A stretch of DNA of 64,000 nt from Acanthosepion lycidas (GCA_963932145.1 OZ010580.1:1630634-1694633); one strand, 5' to 3'. Shown: positions 41,970 to 54,235, counted from the first letter of the stretch. Made by a program: numbers and translations. The notes: generated from the sequence alone by a model not told the origin.

Positions 41970-44900
41970 TTTTTCTAGTTGAATTGTTTACATAAGATGG
42001 TAGGATCCATTATTGTGCATAATTAAATTACAATAAAATTTTCATTTTATATGAATTCAACTATTATGAAAATTGCAGTTGTTTTAGTAACTCTAATTTT
42101 TGTATTTTTTAAACAGGAAAAAGCGAAAATCAACGTTTTCTCTGTCTTCTCTCACTCTGTCTGCATTTTTCTTTCTCTCTCTATCTCTTTCTCTCTCCCC
42201 GTGTCTCTGTCATTTTCTTCTTCTACTCCCTCTGTCTCTCTCTCTTCGTGTCTCAGTTATTTTATCTCTCTCTCACTAATACAGATTTTTTTTCTTTTTC
42301 TCGACACAGGGACAGTGCGGAAAAGTAGATACAACGAGTTGATCTGTTAAAATATCTCACTGAAGATGTACAAACGTATTTATTTAGCTATGAATCTTAT
42401 TAGAGGAACCATTTTTTGAGGTTTTTATGCAAATATATGACAGGATCAAGTGAAAAAGACGCTAGTAAGTGACGTTAAAAATCATGTATCAATGTAAATT
42501 GCGGATTATCTCATTCTTCAAACGTTTACGGGAAATCTCTACCCCTAGCCTACAACTAACGTAAAAACCCTTAACTGACCCTAATTTTTCTGTCAAACGA
42601 TCGGCAAAATAGTAAATAAATCAAGTCCTGTCATGCATTAGCACCGTTATTTTTTTTTTTTTAAGAAAATTCAGTTTATCGGGAATGCTGTATTGGATTT
42701 TTTGTAAAAGCTTTTTTTTTTCCAGTGGAGATGCGCCTGCAATTAATCTTTATGGAAATATACAAATTTGCAACTTAAACATTTGTTTTCAAGCAAAATT
42801 TAGTCGTTATTACAGAAAGAATAACACTTCTCAGATTTTTTTTTTAAAAATAAAAAAAAGACAAAAAACTATTCATTATAAAAGTAAATAATTAAAGATG
42901 TACTCAAATTTGTATTTAAATTGGATAGTTCCCTGATTTTGGGTAATGCTCTTCCCCCTAATTTTCCTTCGAAGGTTGTGGCCCCCAGGTTGGAAAAATT
43001 TGAAATCGAAATGTAGTAGAGAGGGGGGGATATCAAATTTTCGTCGACCCTGGATATTACATAACAATTCAGTACTCTTTTCTTTGATTCAAACGACATT
43101 TTACTTGCATAGTTTCTAGGAGGCATTTTTTCACTTCCAATGCGCATTCAAATTTTGCTTTCACATTTTCATTCATCTGTTAAAGCACATCTCAGGAAAA
43201 TGCCTGTATTTGCTTGATTTTGACATTTCCTGTTCATAGCTCGAATCTTGGTTTGTTCCTCCTCCTGTTGGTGATCATACATTCTAAGTTTGTATTATAC
43301 TTTGGCATTTGAACTTAAAATTTAAATCAATATAGTTTTTCTTCATACTCTTATATATTACACACAATTCGCTCCATTAGCGAAATAAATATATTCCCGC
43401 TAGACTAATTCTGTTTATGCAATTATCTTAATGCATTACGGCTTTGTCTGTGTTTTCTTCTTCGATGGAGTCGCACGCATCACTCTTGTCTTTTGTTGTG
43501 GTAAATCGTAGCAACACTTTCCTAAATTCGAAATCAATTGATATTAACATTAAGAAAACAATTAAGAATGATTATCTCTTAAACCTAAGCTCACGAACGC
43601 ATTAATCTGGCTTTTGTATACAGAATAACATTGGAAACGTTCCTCAGATGTCGATCTGTTTGTGTTCGAGAAATATGTGATTAAAAGAAATCACGTTATC
43701 TTTTTGTGTCACCCAGGTGAAAAAAACAAAAACAAAAACAAAAACAGATCAACAGTTACATATGATTTCATTGTCCTTAGGAGAAAAGATTTTTACTTGA
43801 GTAAATACGATATATGTTCCTAGATTCATTTATTTCTCTACATGTTAAACCGTTTGTCACAGAAATCGTTACAATTATGCCCATTCGCTCTTCCATCAAA
43901 TCATTCGTTCTCTAATCATCAGGATTTTAACTTTCTTGAAGAGTATTTACGGATAATAATGACTTATTTACTTGACTGTAAAGTTCTTTTTATACATTGT
44001 TTTTTTTTAATAGCATAAAAGACATTTAATCTTCATAAACATTTTAGAAAAATGATATTTTTTAAGGCCAACATTAAAACTAGAAGGAAATAAAAAATAT
44101 TATCTGCATATTTTAATTTTTCTTTTTTATTCTAATAAAGTTAAAGATTTTAATTCAAACACTAAAAATGAATTGTGATCTTCATAGAGAATATAATGTA
44201 AATAAAGAACTTTTCAAAAGCGGTTTGTGAAATTCTTTTCTGGAGATGGTTTGCTGTCTTATTCTCTAGAGTCAGTTAGATATTAATTTGTCAAATGAAG
44301 ACATTACTTGAGAATAACGTTATATAAAGTGGAAAATCATTAATTTGCTCATAATATCTTTTGTTGAAAGTAAATTACCACAACTTGAGTATGTTAATAA
44401 ATTTGATTAGCTTCTATATGAAGTAAAAAAAAGGTTTAAAACAAATTCTGATGAGTGAACAAATCTCGGTACATATACACTAATGTGAAATGCAATATAT
44501 ATTGATGTAGGCAACACTATAGTCATATTTCGCTTATATGACATGTCTCATCAGAACAAAAACGATCATGACTCTCCATAACTTCCTGTCTTCCTTTCTC
44601 TAACCAACTTTGTTTATCATTGAGTTAAGAACGCCATGAATTATACTGTTTCTATTTCTTATTTAATTTCGGGATGAATTTGAAACTATTTCTATCCACC
44701 TTCGGATTTCAGTGTCGCATTTTACGACATCTCTTACAAAACTACATTTACACTTAATTCTATTAATGCCCCTAATCCTTAGTTCATATCATCGGAAGTT
44801 TCTTTTTTTGACAATCATCCATCTATCATCTTAAAGAAAAAGTTAGTCGTTTCAACTTTATTTCCTTTATTACCTTATGTGAGGTAATTTTCTGTTTTCC

Positions 44901-45240
44901 TTCTGGGTCTGCTATGAAGATCCGATTTGTTGAAAACCAACTGTTTATTAGTATTTGGTCATTTGCTGTGCACAAATGAACTCATTTTTCTCTGCTTATG
45001 TTATATGATCAAAGTTCATACTTGCTAAACACTTCACTGCTTGGTAATTTACTACTTTTGTATTTATGTCCACTAAAATGAAAATAACTTCTTGAAATCT
45101 GCACTGGCTTTTTGTATTATTATTTTGGTTTTATAAAACTTATTTATTTCTTTTTTTTGTTCTGCTTTGTTCCGTTGCATCGTTGTTATGGCGGCGCTGT
45201 TGAATAGACTCAGTATTTGATTACTCACCAGACAAAAACT
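41970..45240. other. No gene recognised; AT-rich with (TC)n
   Basis: 42137-42280 is TC-rich (TCTCTCTCTC words). (AAAAAC)n lies near 43722-43745. A minus-strand frame at 42869-43147 has no motif that I know. The rest is AT-rich without recognisable features. Confidence 0.4.
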
Positions 45241-45310
45241 GACAGCACATTGGCGTAGCTACGGTCGGGGGGCGTAGTGGGAAGTCCGCACCAGGCGGCA
45301 CTTTTTGGTC
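45241..45310. repeat. GC-rich repeat-like patch
   Basis: ACATTGGCGTAGCTACGGTC and AGTCCGCACCAGGCGGCAC lie in otherwise AT-rich DNA. The phrase resembles the end of a dispersed repeat that I have seen in invertebrate genomes, but I cannot name it. Confidence 0.3.
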
Positions 45311-46054
45311 TGCGATGAGTTTTCAGAAAAGAAAAGAACAATAGCATAATTTTGCAAAAAAAGCACTGATAAGGAATAAGATAGGGTTCAAATGAAGCCA
45401 ATTTGTCTTTGATATCCTTGGCTCAAAGCCAGCCAGCCAGCAATAACAACAACAAAAAAAAAAAAATGTCTCCAAAACGCGTTGTCAGTTGGTGGGAATA
45501 AACCCCACTTACATGTCGTGAGCAAAAGGTGTGAACAAATTTGAACATTTTTTAAAGAACTTGAAGTGGGGTTGGATTAAGTGAATTTAGTGTTTTTTGC
45601 TTTTCTTTTTAAATAAAACAGAATGTATGATAAACAAAAACAAGTTATCTTTCTTTTTAATATAGTAAAAAGTTTTTTAAGTTTTCCCGATTTAGAAAAA
45701 AAGAAGTAACGTATTCGTTTTTTTTTTTTATATCAGCAGTTTTACTTTTTTTTTTTTAAATTAAATGAAACACAATTGTAATTTTATATATGATAATTTA
45801 TCAGTGAGGAGTTATAAATACTGTGTTTATTACAGGGTCCTCTGCCTATAACGCCTGTATTGCTTTTCTCTTTTTGCTACACACCACTAGCGTCATCCGC
45901 AAACCTGTTGCTGTCCCGTTAGCAAGCAAAGTAACCGCTTATATAGTAAGCGGCAATTGTTTATACATTTGTATAAGTGTTGCGTCGATTTTTATCTCAG
46001 CAGAACGCTGTCTGCGCAGGCGCGCCCCCTTAACCTAGAAGTGAATTTCCTGTG
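45311..46054. other. AT-rich with a small CpG-bearing segment
   Basis: 45835-46040 is less AT-rich. It contains the perfect hairpin CCGCTTA/TAAGCGG (45927-45945) and a 72-codon open frame without a recognised domain. GCGCAGGCGCGCCCCC lies at about 46011. Confidence 0.35.
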
Positions 46055-47024
46055 TAGGTACCTCCACTTCTGGCATAAATTTTCGATACCTAAGTTTAAA
46101 AATTCTTGAAAAAATCAAATGATTGTCGGATTTTAATGAAACTTTCAGGACTTATTCACAAATGAATGAAATTATTTTGGAAATTATTTTTTTTTAGAAA
46201 ATCTTGTTAAAAAGAGATTTTTTTTAACATGTTTCCACCCACTTACATATTTTCATGAAATTTCGAGAAATTAAATAAATCTTCAAGCGCGGGATTTGTT
46301 TTATTAGTTATAAACAGGACTCTTTGTAGAAAGTAAATCACCAGTTTTTCTTTGTAAAACAGTACCCCATATCATAGAAAATCTGCTCTGAATTATAAAA
46401 AAAAAAAAAAATGTAAAATACTATGACATTAATTAATTAGAAAAGATTTCATATGTTTTATAAATACGTTATACTAAGGACATTATTTTGTGAAGGAATA
46501 AAAAATTTTCGATGAATAATGTATTTTTTTACAAATTTAAAATTTTTTTTTCATTGACTTCTTAATACTTCAAAAATCATTTAAAATTCTTTATTGCTTT
46601 CAAGCACGTAATGCAATGATAACGTTAATGAAAAAGTAAATTTACGAATCGAAATTTGAAAAGCACATAACAGTCGTTTGACCACAAATATTTTTAAAAT
46701 AATTTAAAATTCATAATTTCTACGTATGGAAATGTATACACGACATAATCCTTAAAAAAATGTAAACAATTATCTAATTAATAAAAAACTTTAAATATTT
46801 ACCTAATTAAGAAAGTATGAAATAAAAAATAGATATTACATAATTGCTGAATAAAAAATGTTAATATTTAAAAAGTACTAGTTAAAAACGAAAAACCGCG
46901 TTCGCTTACTTTGCAAAAATTGTCAATTTTGATCATCCATAGTAATCTATCATCACCTCGTCACAATCGAGCGTTTTTTAATCGTGATATGCTGCTTTTT
47001 TACGTGACCTAATGGAGGTACCTG
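46055..47024 (-). mobile_element. AT-rich DNA transposon, copy 1 (inverted, diverged)
   Basis: TAGGTACCTCCA at 46055 is mirrored by TGGAGGTACCTG ending at 47024. CCTGTG lies outside both ends (46049-46054 and 47025-47030). The segment 46105-46180 (TTTTAATGAAACTTTCAG) is the complement of 60840-60900, so it belongs to the same family as 59381-61180 but in the other orientation. No transposase frame exists. Confidence 0.6.
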
Positions 47025-47181
47025 CCTGTGACAGATGCAGTAACTCGTACTATGGAAGGCATACTCTGTGTTACTACATACCACGTTAACAGAAACACGG
47101 AAAAAAACTGGCATCATACGGGCATTAGAGAAATGGATAAAAATATAAAAAATTAATCGGTGGACTAATAATTTCGTCGTT

Positions 47182-47183
<2 letters not shown>

Positions 47184-47218
<35 letters not shown>

Positions 47219-47350
47219 TGAACATAGACGTCAACACCTCGAGGCGACAGTCTGTTTCATGCTAGATGCTATCGTCAGGTCATCGTCATTGCGTTTAGAA
47301 TGAAACAGACTGTCGCCTCAAAGTATTGACTTCTATGTTCACTTTTATAT
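47184..47350. repeat. (TA)n and a 51-nt-arm fold-back
   Basis: 47210-47260 pairs with 47300-47350 with few mismatches (GCGACAGTCTGTTTCAT against ATGAAACAGACTGTCGC). The loop holds ATCGTCAGGTCATCG. One diverged arm of the same sequence recurs at 57972-58020, next to the large palindrome there. Confidence 0.85.
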
Positions 47351-47428
47351 TTACACGCGCTCTATCTCTGACATTGAGCACTTTCTCCCGTAAATATAGC
47401 ACACCTTAAGACTATATTTCTTCATATA

Positions 47429-48782
47429 TAGGTAACTTCATGAGATCGCTAAAAAAGAGCATAGCATGATGAAAAAGGCGCCAAACTTGACGAAAACAAA
47501 ATTTTGTCGTCTAAATGTTTATGTTATAATTAAGAGGAAAGATCAAATTATTTTTGGGGTATTTTTTACATTTTTTAATCGTTCCTGGCACGTCTTTAAT
47601 TTTCGTGAAAAATTTTGATTTTTGAGTCAGTAAAATTGACAAATAATCAGTCATGTCAACCATTTTTTTCCATTATATAACAAAAATGAAAATCTCAGTT
47701 CCAAATTCTTTTAAAAATCAATTATAATTTTTTCAAAACTTATTTTAAGAAAATTAAAAATTATAATCTTTACTTAAAATATTTTGAAACAAACATTACA
47801 TTGCGCCGAAAAGAAGTAGTTTAAAAATAAAATAAAGCAGGTTATAATATTTCGCGTCACTTGACCGGTGATGATTAATGATTTCATCACGTATTGACAG
47901 CTTACGTGAGGAAAATTTATCATACGGGAGGACAGAAGTGATATTTATAAGTTATTTAGATTTAAGTGAAGAAATTATTTACCTCGTTATTTTTAAGGAA
48001 ATCTTTCAGCGCTTTAATTTTTTGTACTTAGTTTTCACCTTTACATTTACAATGCTTTATTGAAAATAAATTATAAAAAAAATTAAAATAACACTGTTGA
48101 GAGTGAGATTAAATTCATTTTTCATCGAAAAAATTTTGTTTTCAGAAAATATTGTCCATATTCATAAAAACAACTAAAAGCAAATAAAAGCAATTGAAAT
48201 AAAATGATATCTTTATTTTATTGAGTTTTGTATGTTACAATTCAGAGGTGATTTTCAGGTAGGGAGGTCCAATTAAAAAAAATACATGATTTGCTTTCAT
48301 GAAAGCCTTGTGCTTTTAACTAATATAATCACTAAACTGAATGCGACTGAATTTCAAGAGTTTTCATAAAATTAGTTGGGTGGCGGGGTAATAAATATAA
48401 AAAAAAAATTTTTTTCATGACTTTAAAAAAAGGAAACATATTTATAATAATTTCCAACATTTGCGAATAGTTTCTGAAGGTTTCATTAACATCCGACAAT
48501 TATTTTTATTTTTGCAAGATTTTCCAAATTAATGTCTTTCATACAAAAAAAAAAAAAAAAAAAACGCGCTAAAAATTTATGTTATTTTACTAGTTCCGGT
48601 GATACAAAGAGAAATTTAGAATGTTCTAAAAAGAAGGAAAATTTTTTTTAAATAATTAAAAAATACTTCGGTCTTCCTTTTAATAAGAACATAAACATTT
48701 AGACGAGAAAAATTTTGTTTCGTCAAGTTTGTCGTCTTTTTCATCAGACTATGCTCTTTTTTTTAGCAATCTCATGAAGGTA

Positions 48783-48786
<4 letters not shown>
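47429..48786. mobile_element. AT-rich DNA transposon with ~130-bp TIRs, copy 2
   Basis: The left end TAGGTAACTTCATGAGAT and the right end ATCTCATGAAGGTACCTA (with one internal change) are inverted copies. The complementarity continues for ~130 bp with moderate divergence (GCTAAAAAAGAGCATAG; CGTCTAAATGTTTATGTT). Adjacent (TA)n hides the target duplication. Interior words such as TTGACAGCTTACGT and AATTTATCATACGG match 59381-61180. No coding frame is present, so it is a non-autonomous element. Confidence 0.8.

Positions 48787-48862
<76 letters not shown>
48787..48862. repeat. (TA)n microsatellite
   Basis: About 75 bp of TA starting at the right edge of the element above. Confidence 0.95.
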
Positions 48863-48864
<2 letters not shown>

Positions 48865-49085
48865 AATGTATATATATATGTAAACTTTATAGTGGTTAAT
48901 GTGCATTGTAATTTATGAATTCGTAGAAATATAGTAAATGGTAGCCGAAGAAAGCTATATTTTTAATAATTGTATAAATATCGGAAATAAGAAAAAAATA
49001 GTTTTTTATATTTTGTTCATGTTTGCACTTCTTCAACAGATGCTGGCTTTTTGGCTTATATAACTGCTTTTCCAATTTCCCATTA

Positions 49086-49087
49086 AA

Positions 49088-49123
<36 letters not shown>

Positions 49124-49405
49124 TGTGTATATTATGTTTTCTGCTTTGTATCCTGTAAAGCCGGGTCCAAAATATGGTCCTTAGCCACTATAGGAGAATT
49201 TTAATTTAATTGATAGCACTTTTCTTAGTATATGGGATGTTCCTAGTAGGGCGATCTTCTGGGCAACTTGTATATTGATGTTACCTGGGACACTGATAGT
49301 AAAATTGCCCATTCCTTTTCTTACAAGGTCCAGAGGTCCGTTTACTATTGATAGTCTCAGTTTTCATTCCCTACATTTTGTTAATCTCGATCTCCAGGTC
49401 GTCAT
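49086..49405 (-). pseudogene. LINE C-terminal relic with (AAT)n tail
   Basis: The minus strand reads DLEIEINKM (stop) GMKTETI near 49400-49350, then VAQKIALLGTSHILRKVL near 49265-49212. It is followed by a 3' UTR-like stretch containing GTGGCTAAGGACCATA and ends in (AAT)n (seen as (ATT)n at 49086-49123 on the plus strand). A C-terminus of the form YQDL.IE..RMW....LLG.A.ILRK.L with an AAT tail is typical of a LINE group common in marine invertebrates. It is decayed by indels. Confidence 0.55.
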
Positions 49406-49434
49406 AATAATAATAATAATAATAATAATACTAT

Positions 49435-49496
<62 letters not shown>

Positions 49497-49497
49497 C

Positions 49498-49532
<35 letters not shown>

Positions 49533-49555
49533 TAAGCAGCAGCATAAGCAGCAGT
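49406..49555. repeat. (AAT)n-(CAT)n-(CAG)n compound trinucleotide array
   Basis: ATA units to about 49430, seven or so CAT units to about 49453, then about 33 mostly CAG units to 49553 with CAA, CAC and CATAAG interruptions. The open plus frame of poly-Ile/Ser/Ala is produced by the repeat. Confidence 0.9.
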
Positions 49556-49599
49556 CCTATTGAGCTATACGTTTTGTTTCAGATTTTATAACGTCAGAA

Positions 49600-50120
49600 A
49601 CAATTTTTGAGATTCTGTCAATTTTGAGATTTTATTTTATCGGGACCTGAAAGAAGATGAATTTGAGAATGAAACAATATCTAGCCATGCTGCACAAAAC
49701 TGGTTTACGTTTTTTGAGGCTGACCAATTATCCCTTAAAATAAATCCCACAAGTACGTTTTAAAGCATCATACTTGACAATTTGTCGAATATTGTGCTTT
49801 AAAATGCATGGAAGAAGAAAACCTTACCATTAACGCTTGAAAACTTTCAGATAATTAATGGTCATCGGAATACCAGACATGTTGCCAAATAGGTTCAAAA
49901 TCATACAAGTCATTAAAAACCGAGAATATATTTGAAAGACTCTACTAATATAAATTGGCGAATGCAACAAACCTGTATTTTATCTGAAGTCCTTGGAGAA
50001 CGACTTCATTTTTTTTCAGACGAGCATCTTCATCTTTGTTATATTTAAAACAAAGTTTCTGTAGATATATTCCCGTATCTTTCATTTTTAGACTGAAATT
50101 CTATCTTTGGTGTTTTGTCT
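49600..50120 (+). pseudogene. Possible mariner-type transposase fragment
   Basis: AAQNWFTFFEADQLSLK (about 49691) resembles the RWF..F..GDFSL segment of the mariner N-terminal domain, and EEENLTINA (about 49805) could be the following helix region. The rest is too decayed, and no TIRs were found. This is a weak call. Confidence 0.3.
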
Positions 50121-50402
50121 TGAAACAGGAAAAGTTGCCTCTTAGATCCAAGAGTCCTTCTCTTTTCTCAAACGTTTATTAACAAACGAGTGTCAGTACA
50201 TTTTCAAGATTAACGGATGGGACTAGCATTTGAGAAAAGATGAAGAGCTCAGCGGCCAAAAGCTAGATGACTTAAGCAACAAAGAGAGGATATTAGTGTG
50301 AATAATTTATCTGCTTTATTAAGTCGTATGGTTTCCTTTTACTATTAATAAGAAAAATGAGTTCATTTTCATAAATTACAAACGCCTTACATGTTCCACA
50401 CA

Positions 50403-50436
50403 TCTATCTATCTATCTATCTATGTAACCATGTTCA

Positions 50437-50495
<59 letters not shown>

Positions 50496-50530
50496 ATAAG
50501 CTTGTTCATATCTATTTATCTATCTTGATC
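50403..50530. repeat. (TCTA)n microsatellite in blocks
   Basis: Three (TCTA)n blocks are separated by TGTTCATA spacers, the same arrangement as at 17747-17896 and 56972-57146. Confidence 0.9.
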
Positions 50531-51250
50531 TCTAACGTTTTGATCTCTACTACAATATTTAATCTGTATTTCTATAATAATAATATAATGTACTACACAT
50601 TGTTTTGATCTCTAACATAAACTCTGCGCTCATATGATTTCAATTGAGGTTATACTCTACTCTTTATACGGATGCCTTACTATTTGTCAATGATCTATTC
50701 AGAATTGTGGCCTGGGTTGTTGTAAAGATGTCAACGACAAACGGCCAGCCTCTGTCACCAACTGGGTTTCTGATAAAACTTTACTTAGTTTATGCTGCTT
50801 TTGACCCTATTTTCTCTTGCTTTTATTTTCATGATAGTTAATGCTGCGATCTAATTTCATCAAACCGGACTTGTCTTATTGCTGACGGCCTCAGGGATTG
50901 AAATCAAGACGAATTGGTTTGGCCAAATAAAATATTTTCTTGAAATCATTCTTGATTTCTTCTTGGAGCTACATTTATTAATTTTCTTTTAATTTCACGT
51001 ATTTTTCATCGACAAATTCTGTAAGGCAATTCATTCTTCTTTTTCTTTCAGTTTTTCATTTTCGGTTATAAATTTTCTCACCTTTTTCCGTCATGGTTTT
51101 TATTTCTTTTTCGTTAATTTTGTCTTTCAAATTTTTTGTCTTTCTTTAAACCAAAAAAAACCAAAAAAACCAAAAAAAAAAAAAAAAAACCCCTTTTTCA
51201 AACTCCTAAATCTTCAAACATGATTCTTTCTCTGTTAATCTGTTATTTTT
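50531..51250. other. AT-rich; no gene recognised
   Basis: Contains A-rich CCAAAAAAACC-type runs at 51150-51190. The 65-codon frame at 50644-50841 has no recognised domain. Confidence 0.4.
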
Positions 51251-51253
51251 AAC

Positions 51254-52092
51254 TAGCAGCAATACCCAGCTGGTCGATCAGAAAAAGTGTTCAATTAGAA
51301 TGAAGCAAAAACAGCATCATGTTTAGATGTAACTGAGTCTATCTTCTTCAATTAGTTTAAAGTACTTTCATTAAAAAAAAAACATCTTGAATTAATGCAG
51401 TTACTGATATAACGGAAGTAGCTTGTATTCAATCAAAGTTAGCCGATGACATGAAGGGGTAAAACAGACAACATAAAGACCCACTTCAGACCACAATTAT
51501 TTTGAAGTTTTTGAAATTGAATTTGCTAACAGGTTTGTAAAAGATGATACATTTATAGAGCAATTTTTAAGTTTGATGAAAATTGGTTGAAAGATCAACA
51601 AAAAATAAGAAGGAAACCAGTAAAAATCGTCATTTTTCTCTATTTACTCGGGTTATTACTATATGGTTGCTCAATAATCAAATTAAATGACTGTTAAACA
51701 ATCAACTTATTGTTGGATACAATTGAGTGAAGTTTGTATTAGAGGGAGTTTTTAGTTTAGAATTTGTTGAAATCGATTTTTCTGTTTTTAGAATTTTTCG
51801 CTCGCAGTGGTGTAGAAATAAAAATGAGGTATCGTTGAGCTCGTCATGATGTGAGTAACCAACATACCGAATATGAACGAAATCTGAGGAAAAAAGTTGA
51901 ATTTATCGATTTTTGATCGGCTTTATCGATTATTTAATTTTAAAGTATCGATTTTTTATGCTAAGAATCTATCACTTACATAGTACAATGTATGTGCCAA
52001 GTGTGGTCAAAATCGGTTGGATGGATCTCGAGTGAAAAGCTATCCCACAGACAGACAGGCAGACAGACATCTTATATTTTATATATATAGAT
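51254..52092 (+). mobile_element. Degenerate Helitron/Lep1-like repeat (tentative)
   Basis: The left part AACTAGCAGCAATACCCAGC and the right part GTGGTCAAAATCGGTTGGAT, AGACAGACAGGCAGACAGAC and TATATATATAGATGA match the general form of a dispersed repeat seen in many invertebrates (ACTAG...ACCCG start, AAAATCGGTT..., CAGACAGACA..., TATATAGA end). It is often classed with non-autonomous Helitron-like elements. Classification is from memory, and the ends are uncertain. Confidence 0.4.
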
Positions 52093-53786
52093 GACATCTT
52101 TCACTTTCTTCGCGTTTTGTTCCTTGAATCACATACTTCCTTCGGAGTCGTTTCTTTTTGCAAATTAATTTAGTGGTCATTTCTCACATTTTTATTTTTT
52201 TTTTAAATTTTCCATTTTTCTTCTTTTTCATTTTCTCTGTTCCGTTCTGATTCATTTTTTTCTCTTATCATTCTTTCATTATTTTTAATCAACCTCTTTC
52301 TTCTAAATTCCTTTTCTTCGTTATTATCTCTTTCGTTTTTCTCTTCTTTCATTAGCTTTCCTCTTTTCTTCCTTCACGTCAGTTTTATAGAACACCTTTT
52401 TTCCTTCCCATTTTCAAACTACTTCTATTTTACATTCGCTCTTTTTTTTCTAGACGAAAGATTTCGTTTTCCTTTCCTTTCAATATCTTTCTTTTCTCTT
52501 TCATGTCTTAACGCTCATCCCGAAGAGACTTTCCTGCTTTCTTGCCAATTTCCTTCTGTCCTTTTTCTGATACAAATTACTGAAAGCATTTCAGACAGAA
52601 TCAAACATTATATAGCAAAAAATAGAAAATAAGAACAGAAAAAACAAAATAACTGAAAGACAACCGACATTTTCTTTTCTTTTTTTTAAATCAGTTTAGT
52701 CTCTTTATTTTCACCTTTTTCGATGTTCCTGACGCATCCGATGGCAACTCTACAAGAAACAAATAATCAGACACTAATTTCTGTTAACCACTTCCAAGGT
52801 ACATAAGCCTACTTGAAGAAAAATCAAACATACATTTCCTCTGGAAGATTCCAGACAGCTACGGATTCTAATTACAAGTTTTCTGGTGGATGGGAAAAAA
52901 AATTATCGTTGCTCCACTGGTAAAGACGTTTTCACATTAATGGGTAATGTCGATAAAAACGCAATTAATCAGGGTTCAGATCTCTAAGGGGACAGTATGA
53001 GAATTTATTTTAATTTCCAGTTCAATATGTTTAATCAACTTTTATGCTTATAAAATCCACACTATCTCAATGAATCACTATCAGAAATCATTGCACCTCC
53101 CAAAGCAATAATTTGTAATGTATTTTTTTGCAATACATCATTGCAAAGATATTTTAAAAGTTTTCTCTTAAAGAATAGAATAATAAAATATAGCAATAAC
53201 TTTTATTTATGTGATAAGGTCTAATATTTGCAACTAGATAAAGATAAGGTCTATTGATTTTTACAAGAGAATTATAGCTTTGTTACGTATACGACGTCCG
53301 CAATATGAGATAAGAAATAATTACCGATATTAGTTTTATCCACTTGAAACTTTCTTTGCATCATCATAAAGCTCATTCTTACAAGAATCGTTCATTGTTT
53401 TTTAAAAATGCCGCGTCACAAGTTTAATTAAAGTGTAGAGTGAAAACCAAGATAAGATGTATTTGACATTGCCTGAAAAGAAGTATTAATAAAGCCGGAT
53501 ATACGTAATAAGAATAATGAACGAAGACAGCAAACTCGACAGGAAGTGATTCGAATTTATTCAGTACTGCTTCACGAGAGGGATATCATAATAAATTGCG
53601 ATTAAATCTTATTTTAAATAGCTTTTTAGCTACATATTAAAATACATTTTGCATGAACTCTCGTTGAACATCTTTAGTGTAGCGAAATCCCAAATTCCAA
53701 GTGTGGATGCCATTGTCATTCACTCCGTCCATAATGGCCTTGAATCTGAATTTCGACCAATTATTTTTATATAACTTCTTCGGTAA
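52093..53786. other. T-rich then AT-rich; no gene recognised
   Basis: 52100-52700 is pyrimidine-rich (TTCTTTTC words). Nothing recognised on either strand. Confidence 0.45.
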
Positions 53787-54235
53787 TCATGTCACCTCAA
53801 GCAAGGCGATTAAGCCACTAAGATGCAAGGCGCTGAATAAGAATGAAAGGAATTGAGAATACATTATTGAGACGAGAGAACAATAAAAAAGGGGACTCAA
53901 GGTGGCAAAAGATGACGTTTGAAGATCGTAGTTGAGAGGAAAGCAAGAAACCGGAAGAGATTTTCTCTGGAGGGAAGTCTAAATGAAGTAACTACTAGAA
54001 TAGAATTTATGATGAGGCCTAAATCGTGATTAGTAGTATTACGCTGGAATTCATGAAGTCGGAATAGGAAAGAGGAGAGCCTTAGCAGAAAGACTGGCGT
54101 GTGCAATATTTAGAGAGAGAGGGAATATACGTTACAGGGGCGGGATTGAAGTCGAAATGCCTATAGCATTGCAGATACTTTAGAATTTGTCAAGAATCTG
54201 TAGATGCATAGCATAAGTACTAGGCTGGAAGGGCG
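53787..54235 (-). pseudogene. LINE 3'-end fragment (jockey/CR1-like), copy D
   Basis: The minus strand reads LHEFQRNTTNHDL and later FRLPSRENLFRFLAF, collinear with HEFKRSTRL and the C-terminal region of the copy at 41326-41969. The 3' terminus (plus-strand ATGTCACCTCAAGCAAGGCG) is the family end. Confidence 0.65.

Noticed and set aside
49275-49535. Poly-Ser/Ala protein from the CAG array
   Set aside because: Frame is generated by trinucleotide repeats and by antisense of a LINE relic.
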